Positions 52,108 through 64,000 of a stretch of DNA of 64,000 bases are shown here, in pieces. The first letter of the stretch is position 1, and every line of letters starts with the position of its first letter. The notes below the pieces were generated by a model that worked only from the letters and a program-made list of their open reading frames with translations, was not told the DNA's origin and did not search any database. The stretch is from positions 1-64,000 of the forward strand of contig JADIIX010000024.1 of the NCBI GenBank assembly GCA_027604505.1, written 5' to 3'. This stretch comes from Gonapodya sp. JEL0774 (lineage: Eukaryota > Monoblepharomycota > Monoblepharidomycetes > Monoblepharidales > Gonapodyaceae). The position numbers and the translations under genes are program-made.

Positions 52108-55100
52108 TTAACCCTCAGCGTCCCCATCTGCGACCTGTGTCAATGTGAAAGTCTCCAATCCAATACCCGTGAGTACAAATTAACGAAGATCGTGTCCGTA
52201 CCTGTCCATCCTTCTTCGATGGGGGCTCCCACCAATGCCATTTGTCAGGTACCATTTGGAAGTAGCGCATCATGGCATCACGGAAGCGCCGCTTGTATTG
52301 TTTGGGGGTTACAATCGTGGGAGTCAATCCTGTCCCTCCGAGCAAGCCAGTTTCCTTGACCCAGGTCTCAAGTCTCTTGTCCCATGTGTACGTCCGAATA
52401 AAGTCTAGAGTGCGAAACAAATTCAGTACCAATCGCTGTCAGATTCCGTGGAAGATTCCAAACTCACCAACGATACCGACGACCAACTCTTTCGAGTTGT
52501 CATCGATCCCCACGAGCAGAGAATAGTCCATGACGTTGTGATTTCCCAAGAACAAACAATCATTCCAAACACCCGTCTTGAATAATCGGTAGGCGTGAGG
52601 TCGAATGTGTATCGCATTCTCCCTTGATACTTTCCAATTACTCCGATCAAGCAACGAGCGAGATTCTGAAAACCATCTACGACTCACACTCGATGAGATT
52701 CTCGTCCATCAAAACTTCGCCATCTCTACCGGTTGCATTCGTATGTCGATTGCGAGTCGATCCTTTGAGGTCAAAGAGCTGTGCGACATGACGCTTGAGA
52801 CCGTGTACCACAACAATTCTTCATACCTGACTTAGTGACTCACTTTCGAGCAATTACGATTGTAGAAAAGGTTTTCCATAACCAAAAGCTCCATCTTAAA
52901 AGTTTTACCTGTGGCGTTGTTTGTGAATCCAATTCGGTAGACGCCTTGATTGTCAATGTGAGCGGTTCGCATAAGACAACAACAGGGCATTCGTCAATGC
53001 GGAGGTCTTTCATAAAGTCCGAGAGTTTCAAATACCATAAATCTTCGCGAGGAGCGTGGGCAGGTTCTTAAATATCGCTTCTGCCATAAAGGAAAAATAC
53101 TCGGGTGCGAATTTGATGAAAGCATTTGATTCGGGTCGCGATAGCTCTTTTAAAATGAATCGATCATCTTGTGCATTGTTGGGAGGGCGGTGAGCAGAGT
53201 CCGGAAATCGAGTTGTGAAGTGAACGCCCACCTCGAGTTTTCAAGAATGCGCTTCCACTCTTTCCACCAACCGACTCCCATTTGACACAACGCGTGAGTG
53301 ACTGAATGAACTGCTCAGGTTCACATCCGCAAATGGACCTAAGAGCCTCAAACTGCTCGCCCCAAAAGGCATTACACCAAAAAGTGGCGTTCCCCTGGCT
53401 GCTTTCTGGACGCAAGGAGAGAACAGTGAGGTGAGCAACCCATCAATGATACAGAAATGGACTCCTTGTAGCTTCCGTGAACTCACGGTATCGCAAATGG
53501 TGACCTCCACTCTTTCTTCTCAAAACTTCCTCATAGTAGTAACTTCCCTCGGGGTACTCCTCCGATGGATTCGGGTGTCCATAGGTCCTCATCTCTTCTC
53601 CTGAATGCTCTGAATCGAGGTCAATATCCCTCATATCGTATCTCAGAGACTCCATTTTCTGTTGGAAGTCATAGGACCTATGTGGAGAAATGACGTTGCG
53701 AATATAACATCAAAAAAAAAACAACAATATGTACTGAGACAGGCGATACTCACGCGAGTGTTGCGGCAATAATTGAACTCGGTTCATCCTCCCGAACAAT
53801 ACTGACCGGGAAGAAGGTTTGGTCCTGAGGATCACCTGCCTCAATGACGTGATCCGTCGGTCCACTGAATGAGGCGCTCAAATGAGTTAAAGCACATAGT
53901 GCCGAATCATGGGATACTCACAAGGGGTATTCGATCGGACCCCAATTCACAGCGCTTCCACTCCAGAGTGCTTGGACGGTTTTCATGAGAGACAACTTTT
54001 CCCCTACACCTTCTACATTTGCATTCTGAGTCGTGACAACACCAGTTACGTCATTCCATTCACTGGGTTGGCCGGATTCTTCATAGCGTTCAACCCTTTC
54101 TGCCTCCGGATCTCTCGAAGAAGCATCAACTGAATCTCGGTCGCGACGGGATGGTCTTATAAGGTCATCATCATGCCAAAGAATCATGTCACCGTCAGAG
54201 CCATCCAGGCTTACTGTGTCGGTGTTTCGATCGGGAAAGATGTCCAAATCGTCAAACTGCCGGAAACCGAGCATCGCAGGAGTCATGTCATCGTCTGTCG
54301 CATCGTTAACTGGGGAACTCGGTGCAGTTTCGTAAATCTGTGGTGGTGGTTGACGGTCGATGCTTTTGCCTTTATCGATTTCCGCGCTTTTCAAATATTG
54401 ACTCTGCGCTCCGACGTAGTTTTCTTTGGCGACATCCGCCGCCTCCTCATCCAATTCAAACACAGAGGACGTAGGCGGAGCCCAGCGCGGAACTGACGTG
54501 TGCGCGTGTTGATCGGTTCCAAAACCCTTTACGAGACGCGAAGATATGGTACTGCCTGACTGTTGACTATGACGATAACGCATGACTGGTATGATCGGAC
54601 CGACAGGATCGCTCGTGGCTACGCTGCAGTCGTCATCCGTGGTTTGGATGGAAGAAGGGCGAATTCTCTGATCGAAGCTGTCGGGGGTCTCAGGTCGACT
54701 TCGTTTGCTCTCGCGAGCCATCCAGGAGCCGGGTACGCTGTGGATCCTGCTTGGCGCTCGGCTACCGGTAGTATTCGCTACGTCAGACACCGAAACTCGG
54801 TCGTACCCAACCTCGAAAGGATCCTCAAAGTTGGTGTTAGTTGTCGTATCATCTTTGTCTGTTTCGTTGGCGGATTGAGCATCTGAGTAAACAGAAACAC
54901 CATCATCGAATTCCAGGACGCTCGTAGGACTGCTGGCAAGTTTGGGAAGCAGCTTCCTGTCAATACCATGGTCCTTCACATCACGCTCGAACGACGAACC
55001 CCCATGTACGTCAACCCTGTCCGTAAACACTTTTCGCAGTCTCAAGCCGGCAACACGCCCCAGCTCTCGCGCATCAGGTTGAAAAAAGCTTCTAGCTAGT

Positions 55101-58100
55101 CGGTCGAAGTTGGTGTCCCAGAACTTGACTCTTTGGTTGAGTTTTGGTGCAATCGACCACAAGGTCGAATACTCAAAATCTCCTGTTGACTGCGATAGTT
55201 CAAGTAATTCATCCAACATGGCCTTCTTCTCGTTCGCTATCTTCCGCGAAAAATCGCTCAACTGATTTTTACACTCCAGTAACCTTGGACCAAGCCCGAC
55301 CACGAGGTCATTGATACTGCTCATCTTCACACGGTCCGCGATCGAGTCATAATACTTGATTATCATTTGCTGGAGAGTGGTCAGGTCTTGCTGTTTCTGG
55401 AGTGCCAGTTTGCGCATATTCCAGGCAGTCCGCCTCGGCGGCGGGGCTACTTCCCATAAAACGACCTCACTGTACTCAAATTTTACATTGACGTCACCCT
55501 TCGCGAAGGAAAAGGACCGATATTTCGTGGGGTCGTGGTCACAGAGCTCCAAAGAAGATCGAATACCGCGAGCGTGGAACATCAGTTCGAGAAACTTTCC
55601 AAAAGAGTACCTCGACGCTTCGTTTGACATAGGAATCTGAGCGGATTCTTTCTGACAAACTTTGCACGTGTTCCACATTAGAATTCCGTCCTTAGGACCT
55701 TGGGAATATTGTGGTCGTCTGGACATCGTAATACTAACTCTCCCATCCGCATGACTGTAGCGTCGGATGTGATCCAGATAAGGCCGACCACATCCCTTCG
55801 CTGGACATACACCCGTGGATGTCAGAACCATCGAATCAATCATACCCCCAAGGGTGATGTCTGAGGTCCGAACTTCGTTGATGGCTTCGGGGATCGGGTA
55901 CGCACCATAGTACATGATACGCTGGCAAATAGGCTCTGAAGAAGAGAAAAAGAAATGAACACACGCAATTACACGAAGAACGTGAGCCGGTTTGAAGATT
56001 CGAACCTTGGCACAAATTGTGGGTTACCGCAGATGAGAGTGAAAACAAAACAAGGATATTCTGATGCCCCAACGGATCCAGCAAGCCAGGGAAGCTGAAA
56101 TACGAGTTCAAGAGCTTCATGTTGAGCTGAACGTCCACGGTGCTAACGAATTCGTCGTCGTATTCTGTGAAGTTCACAAATGCTCACACCGTCCAATTGG
56201 GGAAAAATGCAGTTGGCAAACTCACCTTCATCCATCCTATCCAGCCTGTCCAATTCTCGTAATATCTTTCCGATGACATAAGGCGGCTCGAATCGGATGT
56301 TCGGAGTGACTGAAAACACCCTCCCCTCAAAGCGCTTCTTCGCTTCCTTCACCTTGGCGCCAATATCTTCGTAGTATGAATCTCCAAACGATTCATCGGC
56401 TCTGGACGATTCTGGATCTATAGTACTCGCACCGTCTTCGGTCTCGTGTTCTTCGGGTGAACTTGCCAAAGGTTCGACTTCTCCAAACCATGGCAGAATC
56501 AGGCTCTCATCCCGAAGCACACTGCTTTCCAGTCGAAGATTGTAGATTGCATAGAGCAGGAAGTTGGTAACATTCTTGATTCGTTTAAGCAGATCCTCGT
56601 CACCACCTCGAAAGACGATTGTGCCCTGAAGCTCCTTATTTCCACCACTAAAGACAACGTAGCTCTTACGACCCCCCTTCGTCTGCGGGTCCGGAAACAT
56701 TTTGACGTCGAACGAATCACAGGTTCCAACCACTGCACTCGAGGAAAGCTCTCCAACTGACTTGACCACTTGGGCTCTTGTTGCTCGAGCTACTTTCTGT
56801 AGAACAGACTCTTTGACATTATGGACAACAATTATGTTTTGGTCCAACAGAAACTCTAGAGCGAGCCGAGACACTCCTTTCTCCACCAACACGACATCGG
56901 GTTCAAGGTCTGCCACCCTCGCAACAAGATTCCGCAAATATTCTCGCTCTTGTGACAGTACTGGATCCAGCGAGAGAAACTTCACTTCACCATCTCTCCG
57001 AAACTCGAGTGGGAACTTTAGCAGGAGTACTCGGACTGGCGATACTTTGCGCATCATCGCCTTATGAGCTACTGATTTCGAGAAAACCACACCATTTATG
57101 TAGCTGCTCTCGCGAGGGCGCCCACCAGCAATAGTTTTGATCTTCAGGTAGTGGCGGATGTCCATTTCGTCGCCTTCCCGCACGTTGGGTCGGAGTCGAT
57201 CGCTGGCGGTCGTTACCAGATTGAGGACTATGTCCGCCCAGCCAGTTCCAGCGTCGATTCCGTCGTCTTGTAGAAGTTGGCCAAGGAGGTGGCGCTTAAG
57301 TGTAGAAGTTGAAGGCAATAATGTCAATACGTTCCTTAGGGTGTTTGTTAGAACTTGCAATTACCATGAAGCCCATGGATGCCGGTGGCCATGCTACCTC
57401 GTGAATTGATTGCATGTCCGAGTTCGACTGGCGGTAACGGTGACTTCGGGCTGAATCATGAGCCTGAAGGGCATATGCGTCAGTCACATGCGTGATTGAG
57501 GAGTAGCTATCTTCCTCCACTTATGAACACAGAATATTAGAATCCGACGTCCAAAGCATATGCTGACATTGAAGCACGTCGACTCACACGGTCCCGAATA
57601 TGAGCGAGGGATCCCTTTGCCACCGGTGCTCCCGCTCGCTCGTGCTCGCAGTCTCCGCTTTAGGCTACTTCGCGTCGTTGCGGATCTTCGCGAATCTTCG
57701 CGCGCCAAGGGTCGTGAATTCGGGGAAGTCGGGCGAGCAAGTTCGAACGTATCCTCGTCGCTCATCAGCTCTCCTGCCAATGCGCTCGTGGCGCGCATCG
57801 ACACCGGTGTTGCCCGGCCACCTCGACCACCCAGGAGCGAGTCCGTTGCCCACGCCGTGAGTGACGTCTTACTGCTGGGCCGATCACCGTCTTCGTCACC
57901 TGATGGTTCCCGGTCTCCCAACCCGTGATGCGCCGCGGCCACCAAGTCCTCTGCCAGGGTAGGTTCAATGATGCTGACATTGTCCGGTAGAGCAAGATCG
58001 GAACCGGTGTTTGGCGCGCGCTGTCGAGATCCACCCATTCCCAACATTCGATAAAGAGGACTCTCCCCCCCAGGAGCAGAGCCGTCCAAAACGTTTGTCG

Positions 58101-59087
58101 AGGGAGACCTTTTCGCAACTGGTGAAGAAACTTCGACCGGCATTCCGAAGGCAGCCGCGATTTGTTGTGTGCTGAGGGAAGGTTTGAGGGAGGACGAAGG
58201 GCCAGAGTAGTACGGGCCGTCCATGAGTGAGGACGCGGTGTCCGAGGTATCCAAGAAGCGTTTGCAGGAATCACATATTCGCATCGAGCCATTGTATCCG
58301 AAGCGTTCACCACTCATAATATTGGACGCACTGACCCAAAAAACAGGCTCAACAAACTATTTGGGAGAGCACACCGGTGAAAGGCAGTATCAGTTCGCGC
58401 TCACCAGGAGTTACAAAAAATTCGTCCGCATATTCGACAGTGGTGCTTCCTCCGTAGCAACCCAAACTCCTTGTTGCAGGTAGTGCACTCTTTCGCGGTT
58501 TCGTCTTTCATCCAGTACCGTTTCAAAGCGTCTTCACTCCCGGCTTCCTTGAAGCGCTTGAGAAGGTTAAATGTGGTGGAGCTACTTTCGGTGCTCATGG
58601 CAGAAGATGGGCGAACGTGTGGATAGTCCATAATTTGTGGTGGGGGAGGTCTGCTTGAGGAATCCACGGTGAGTTGGACATTACCAGTCGGGAGCTTTGG
58701 GGGATCCAAACGTGATGGTCGAGAGCTAGGTGTCGAATGTGACTGTTTTGAGGACGAGGGGCGTTTCGTTGCAGGTGCTGGCGAGGATTTTCGAGTGGGA
58801 ATGTTCTCGGAGAGTTGGACCTGGACAGTCTGCGCTGGTCTCGCGGGTGTGGGAGGGACAGCAGCGGAGAGAATTTGCTTCGAAGGCGCAGGTGAGGGGC
58901 CTCTCGGAGCAGCGCCATTCTGAGAAGATGCACTCGTTGGTTTCGTGTTTGCCGAAGCTGCAGTTGGTCCAGGTCGCTGGAATACTTTGAAAATAGAGCC
59001 GATGCCACCTAAACCGAGGCTTTCATCATTTGTTTCCTCGGCAGGTAAAGGCTCGAAGGACGTCAGTCCAGGGCTGCTGCCGTTCAT
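52108..59087 (-). CDS. FAB1: Phosphatidylinositol-3-phosphate 5-kinase Fab1/PIKfyve
   Basis: Makes PI(3,5)P2 on endosomes and the vacuole. Many exons, roughly 1,900 residues. A Ser/Pro-rich N-terminus starts [20 protein letters not shown]. The FYVE zinc finger spans about residues 205-270 ([20 protein letters not shown] and GRIFC, then ICDSCKRFL). A chaperonin (Cpn60/TCP1-like) domain is coded at 57,360-56,150 ([20 protein letters not shown]). The cysteine-rich CCR region is coded at about 55,920-55,000. The C-terminal PIPK domain has [29 protein letters not shown] (catalytic Lys), [42 protein letters not shown] (catalytic and activation region) and [17 protein letters not shown]. The stop is at 52108 if the last small intron (GTACGG to GACACAG) is removed, or at 52115 if read through. 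Confidence 0.94.
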
Positions 59088-59241
59088 CCCGGTGAAGATG
59101 TTCTGTCAGCTGACCATGAAGGACTCAACGTGCACACGTGACTAAGTATTTTGTCCACCTTATATATTGGCATTCTTTAAATATTTACAACGTATTGATT
59201 TGTCCGCAATCATAACGCGGAGCTTCATCACTAGATATTGT

Positions 59242-62200
59242 TCATTCCTTTTTCAGACTCCCTTCGTTGGCATCCACCAATGCCTCCACATACTGTCAGA
59301 GGATTTTACTTGTCAAGCCCACACTCGAGACCAGAAAAAACAGTTGATATGGACTCACATCTTTCATCAATGCACCTATAGCAGCCGCGTGTATTGTCGA
59401 GAACACGTACTTCACACCTGCAACAAGGTTGGAAGGGGTGTGAACTGAGGTTCCAAAAATCTTGAAAGGTATCGCATGGACAAATATTCTGACCTTGAGT
59501 CACGCTCTCCGTTACAATCATGATGCTCGTTTGTGATGGACTGTAACTGGCGATCGTGTCATAAGGGCAGGAGATAAGAGGGTCTTTGCCTTGCCGGGCT
59601 AGAATGTGCACCCCCGTCGCATTGACGGCAAGCCAGCAGTCCGTTGGCATTTCCGACGAATATGATTGCTAAAAATCCAACCTTCAGCTCTATCAACGGC
59701 AAAGCCCAGACATGGAGATAACTCACGCTAACTTCGAAAACAGTAGATCCAAACAAAGGCCACTGTTTCAAAATATGCAGAAAGTGTTTCTGTACCTGTC
59801 GTGCGGTCTCGCCCTTGAGATTACTGTGTTTGATTGCAACGTCCTGGTCGAGTCCAGGCTTGTGGAATGTTTCCGGAAGGAATCGGGTGATAAACTCTGC
59901 GTATGGGATTTTGGCATCTGGGCGGTGATCCCCGTATTCTACCTGTGCTTGAAGTGCGACCAAATCTGTAGCTTCTTCTTCCGTGAGAGGGAAGCGGTTC
60001 CATCGAATGTCGTTCATGACCTGATACCGAACAAGTTCCTCCTCTGCATCATTGCTCTCCTTCTCGGTAAGGAACAACCGCTTTTTGAATGTAAACTTGA
60101 GTTTCTCACGAGACTGGGTTGCCCGTGCGAAGTTCTTGGGTTACCATTGATGGTTAGATGCTCCTCAGTGGCAGAACGCTTGAAAGAAAAACTCACATCC
60201 CATTTGAAAATAATATCTGCAATTTTCTCGCGGGAGTCCATCGCTCGTTCTTTGTGAAATGACGTTCATAATTTTTTGTCACCGACACTTGACCACAAGA
60301 ATGTATAGAACCCACCAAGTCCCCCGAAGCTCTCGTAAACTGCAAAGCCTTTACTGCCTTTAAGGTTACATTTCTCCTTAAGTTGCTCGAAAATTTCACC
60401 AACAATGGCCGAAGCCTCGACCATCATCGCGCGGAAAGTGCCGTCCGCAAAGTGGAAGCGCATCCGGATGTTGCTAAGTTTCTACGTATCGATTTTGTGA
60501 TCTGATGGGTTGGCAAGAAATCCAAATGGCAAAAAGTGCTCGAACCCACGGATACAAATATAATTTCATCCGTCGATGGCGGACACTTGCGGTTTCCCGT
60601 TGCGATGGTTTTAAGAAGTGTCTTGTGAGCAAATTTGGCGAACTGCTGCTCGCCAACCCTCTGTTTTTTAGCCTTGGGATCATCAGTCATGCATTTCCGA
60701 ATGTGCGCCTTCAGGTAATCCAGGAATTCTGCCGTTGGTGCAATGACTCCCACAGCTACACATAGGAGTTTCCAGCCTGCAATTGAAATGGGGGAGTCGA
60801 TCTCGGGATTCTCTGTGGTGATCTTAATGAGCTGCATGTACATTTCATTGCAAAGAAGGGGCTCCTCGATGCACTTCGTGAGCAGTTGTTGAATAATTGA
60901 GGAGAAAGGAGCAACAGGTGGGTCTGTATTGATGAATGGAGGTTGGGGTGGAACGATACCGCAGTATGTTTGGAGGACTAACCATTTCAATAAGTCAAAT
61001 AGTGGCACGAAGTGTAATTTTGCGACTTTGCCACCACTTACAAATGTAAAAGTTAACAGCTTGCTCTTCCAAATCTTGGCTACCCAGATTTGTCAAAGGG
61101 AATTCGACTCTGACCTTGGAGTAAGCCCAGTCAGCTTCAAAGTACTGTGCCAGTGCATCCATCGAGGACGCATCACCCTGCGCAAGTTTCCGTAAGCTGA
61201 CCGTGCTTCGTGCTTTGGACACGGTTCCAACAGCTTGGAGTTTCTTTACTGTAGAGGAAGCCAATCCTCTGGGTCCATCCGGTCCCGGTACCCGCATACA
61301 CTTCTTGGCCAATAGCGCTTGCCGAGCTTTATCAACATCGCGCTTGGCCGACCCGTAGTCTATATCTCCGTAACCTTCCTTCTTGACCTTTTTCTCGGAC
61401 TTTGCAGGAGCGTAATCCTTGAGCAGTAGACAGATCTCCTCAGACCTCGGAGTAAGAAAGCTGTAGTGCTCTACTATTTCGGCCTCTTCGCCGTTCTCAT
61501 TTTCCTTCTCCGCATCATTTGAAATCTTGAAGACATTGAAGGTGACTGTGTCATTTGTAAAGTTCCACGATTGGATTTGCGCAAAAGGGAACGTTAATAT
61601 CGTAGCCTTCAAAATTGTGTGAAAGGATGTCAGCATATCTCAGAATGTGGTGAGCACACCGTACATCACCTTGGATTTTGGATGCATGAACTCCACACCA
61701 GAAAGAGAGATCACCAGCAAAACGTTCTCGGCGAAACTCCAAAAACCTTTGTACTTTGATGGCATGAAAGTGTGAAATCAGAACAATATCAGCTGGTTTG
61801 TTCCCACATTACTGTTCTCACCTTTGCAGGGAAGAATGTCGCACCGTACGTGCGGAAACCCTTCACCGCTTCCAGGTAAAGGACTTCTGCTTGCATTGGC
61901 GACTTCCCCTTAAGCAACTTGTAATTTTCGATGACCGCGTTCGACCAATACGATGGTTGCTGTTTGCCGTAGATGGATGGTGGTACATGCGCATCTAACT
62001 TTTCAAGTTTTGACTTTTGGGCATCGGTGAAGTCGCCGTTGATTGTTTGCAGACGTAAAGCGGCTAGTTGAATAGCTATTCGCTCCTGGAGAGGGTAAAC
62101 ATCTTTGGCAACGTTGTCTGCTGCCTGGGAAAAGAAATAGCGTGAGAACGAGAATGACGAAAATAAGCCAAAAATTTGGGCTCTCGATTACCTGAGCAGC

Positions 62201-64000
62201 AAGAAGGTGATACTCTGTAGGATCTGACAGAATTTCCTGAGGATTCCGGAACACCCTCCTCTTCATCACAATCCGTGGTTCACTGGTGCTCGCTTTTTAA
62301 ATGGAAGTTACTGAAAATACAAGAATGAAGAGAGGGACAAAAGTCATTCTTACAGTTGGTAGCTTCCTTTTTGTGTCCTTTTGCTGTGGCTAATGAGGGG
62401 CTGCCTTGACCAATTGATCCGTCGAGCTTTTCCCACTTCGAAAGAAGATCCGATATGTATTCTTTATGTTTGATCAGGAGCTCTAGTGAGTTTGTGCAGT
62501 ATGGGGTGATTGTTGTCCCCAAATAACTATAATGTTGGAATACACCCAACCCACCGTCCTTGCCACGACATTCATATAATGACCATCCCGCTGAGTCCTT
62601 CAAATCAATGCGTCTGGAAAGATCTTTGATCGCTTGCGAGGCTGTCATGACAAGATCCGTCGGGAGGACTTTAACTTGGCCATCTAGAAGCTGGACTCGA
62701 CACATCACGGGACTAGTTGTCTGGAAAGGCAATGTCAGGTATCCAACATTAAGTCAAAGATATAATGGAAGGAGTCCTGGTACAATCACGTACAACAACA
62801 GCTTGAATCTCAGATGAGGATGGGGGAAGCCGTTTTGGTCCGTTCAAACTAATTTGCTTCAACCCTGCTCTGGCCATGACAACAAGTTTATGAAGCGTTG
62901 ATTGATCTACGCAAGGAGAAATTATGTGGAGAATGTTCTAGGAGCAATCGAGTATTAAAATCGACATTAAAGTCTGCTCACCTTCTTTGTCTTTCGATTT
63001 CGTTTGCTCTTCTGTCCGCCGGATAAATGCCAAAAGAAACTTGGAGAAAGCTTTGCCCGCGGGGAAAGCGGACGTCGCAAGAGCCATCATTATCCAGCCG
63101 TTTTGCCGAATTTCGTTCCAGCTGTGGGAGAGCCAATCAAAGTCAAAGCATCCGGGTGCAACAAGGAGGTGTGAACGCACTTCTTCGGCACCTTGGCAGG
63201 CTCTGAAACCTGTCTGCATATCTGAACGAAGATTTCGTCTCGCAATTCAGGGTACTCGATACCAATTGTAATAATCTTTTTGGCAGCAGCGAATGCATCA
63301 TCGGGCTTCTTCCAGTTCGCCTCGAGGACTTTGAACAGCACTGTCGCGAATTCACAATGAATATAGAGTACCACACGATTAGAGGCGGTCTCCATGACAA
63401 GCAAACAGAAAGACTCACGTTTGAACGTTTCACAAGGAATCTCCACCAGCTTTTCACCCAATGCTGGCAGTCGGCAGATAGACATGGGAATAACGTCCTT
63501 CGTATAGGTGAGCATGTCCTGTATATCGAGCATCTTCGTCTTTTTGGCAAGAGTGCCACTTGTTTTGGAGTGGAACTACAAGGCCGTTAGTGAACGTCCT
63601 TCGCGGTGTCACAAGATGCTCTCACCTCAAAGTATTTTTCCCCATATGCTTTCATCGAAAATTCAGGAGCATTAATGTCAAAGTTATCCTTGGCATCGAT
63701 GCTATCTGCGGAGCCCTGATGATTGAGATTGTCATACCACCAGAGCACGGATTGCTAATATCTGACAACAGAACCTACCATCTCAACCAAGTCTTTAATT
63801 CGTCCGTTGGATCGAAGTTTCTTTTCGAGAGCGAGGTTCGTTCCACTTTGAGCCAGGTTTTCTTCGGAATCCGGCACTTTCTGTGTCTGCTTCCTTTTTA
63901 TCGTCATTTGACCAATCTCAGCATTAAGATTATCAAACATGCGTGAAAGGTCTTCATTTTTCGGCTTTGCAGGCTTTCCCTGGTTGGGCTGCTGGAAATC
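59242..64000 (-). CDS. Tandem MyTH4-FERM protein, myosin tail type (5' part outside window)
   Basis: C-terminal part of a protein with domain order MyTH4-FERM-MyTH4-FERM, as in the tail of class VII and related unconventional myosins that link actin motors to membranes or microtubules. The first MyTH4 begins near 63,690 (FSMKAYGEKYFEF, then MLTYTKDVIPMSICRLPALG) with AAKKIITIGIEYPELRDEIF. The first FERM starts about 62,700 (VQLLDGQVKVLPTDLV) and includes ERIAIQLAALRLQTINGDF. A linker of about 100 residues lacks a recognisable SH3. The second MyTH4 is at 61,008-60,500 (LLCNEMYMQLIKITTENPEI, FLDYLKAHIRKC, FAHKTLLKTIATGNRKCPPS), and the second FERM follows at 60,463-59,242 (RFHFADGTFRAMMVEASA, LAVNATGVHILARQG). 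It ends SLKKE with the stop at 59242-59244. The motor, if any, would lie beyond position 64,000. It is 155 nt upstream of FAB1, on the same strand. Confidence 0.85.

Overview
This 64 kb window is nuclear DNA of an intron-rich fungus. Genes have many short GT-AG introns (about 40-370 nt), compact spacing and fungal-type housekeeping proteins. It also encodes a RIB43A flagellar microtubule protein, a HAUS1-like augmin subunit and a tandem MyTH4-FERM protein. That combination points to a flagellated, early-diverging fungus of chytrid type rather than a yeast or mould. A run of 10 N marks an assembly gap.

Layout, left to right. 0-3.7 kb is gene-poor: a frameshifted fragment of a CapD/FlaA1-type sugar-nucleotide dehydratase and one or two small hypothetical proteins. 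3.8-6.6 kb: Rab6/Ypt6 GTPase in eight exons. 7.0-10.7 kb (minus): PUF60-like splicing factor with a long RD/SR-rich N-terminus. 11.2-16.6 kb (plus): dynactin Arp10, HAUS1-like augmin subunit, and an N-myristoylatable leucine-rich-repeat protein. 16.7-24.1 kb (plus): the RNA helicases Dbp2 (DEAD) and Prp16 (DEAH). 24.3-27.3 kb (minus): PP2A activator PTPA and a membrane-anchored SDR reductase. 27.6-29.3 kb (plus): RIB43A. 29.4-36.3 kb (minus): proteasome Rpn2/PSMD1 and a nucleolar FKBP (Fpr3/4 type). 37.6-39.8 kb (plus): C11orf65/MFI-like protein. 39.8-50 kb is a looser region with a small three-exon gene, a multi-pass membrane protein, one or two unrecognised multi-exon genes, and two strongly G-rich blocks, one carrying the assembly gap. 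50.2-51.9 kb: Gfo/Idh/MocA oxidoreductase. 52.1-59.1 kb (minus): Fab1/PIKfyve. 59.2-64 kb (minus, running off the right edge): tandem MyTH4-FERM tail of a myosin-like protein.

Themes. Three genes serve splicing or RNA remodelling (PUF60, Dbp2, Prp16). Several serve microtubules or transport (Arp10, HAUS1, RIB43A, Rab6, MyTH4-FERM), and Fab1 serves endolysosomal membranes. There is no operon structure; several neighbours are divergent and may share promoters (10.7-11.2 kb and 27.3-27.6 kb).

Most gene models were built by hand, joining exons by splice phase and protein similarity remembered from known families. Terminal exons and start codons are the least certain parts. No database search was possible.
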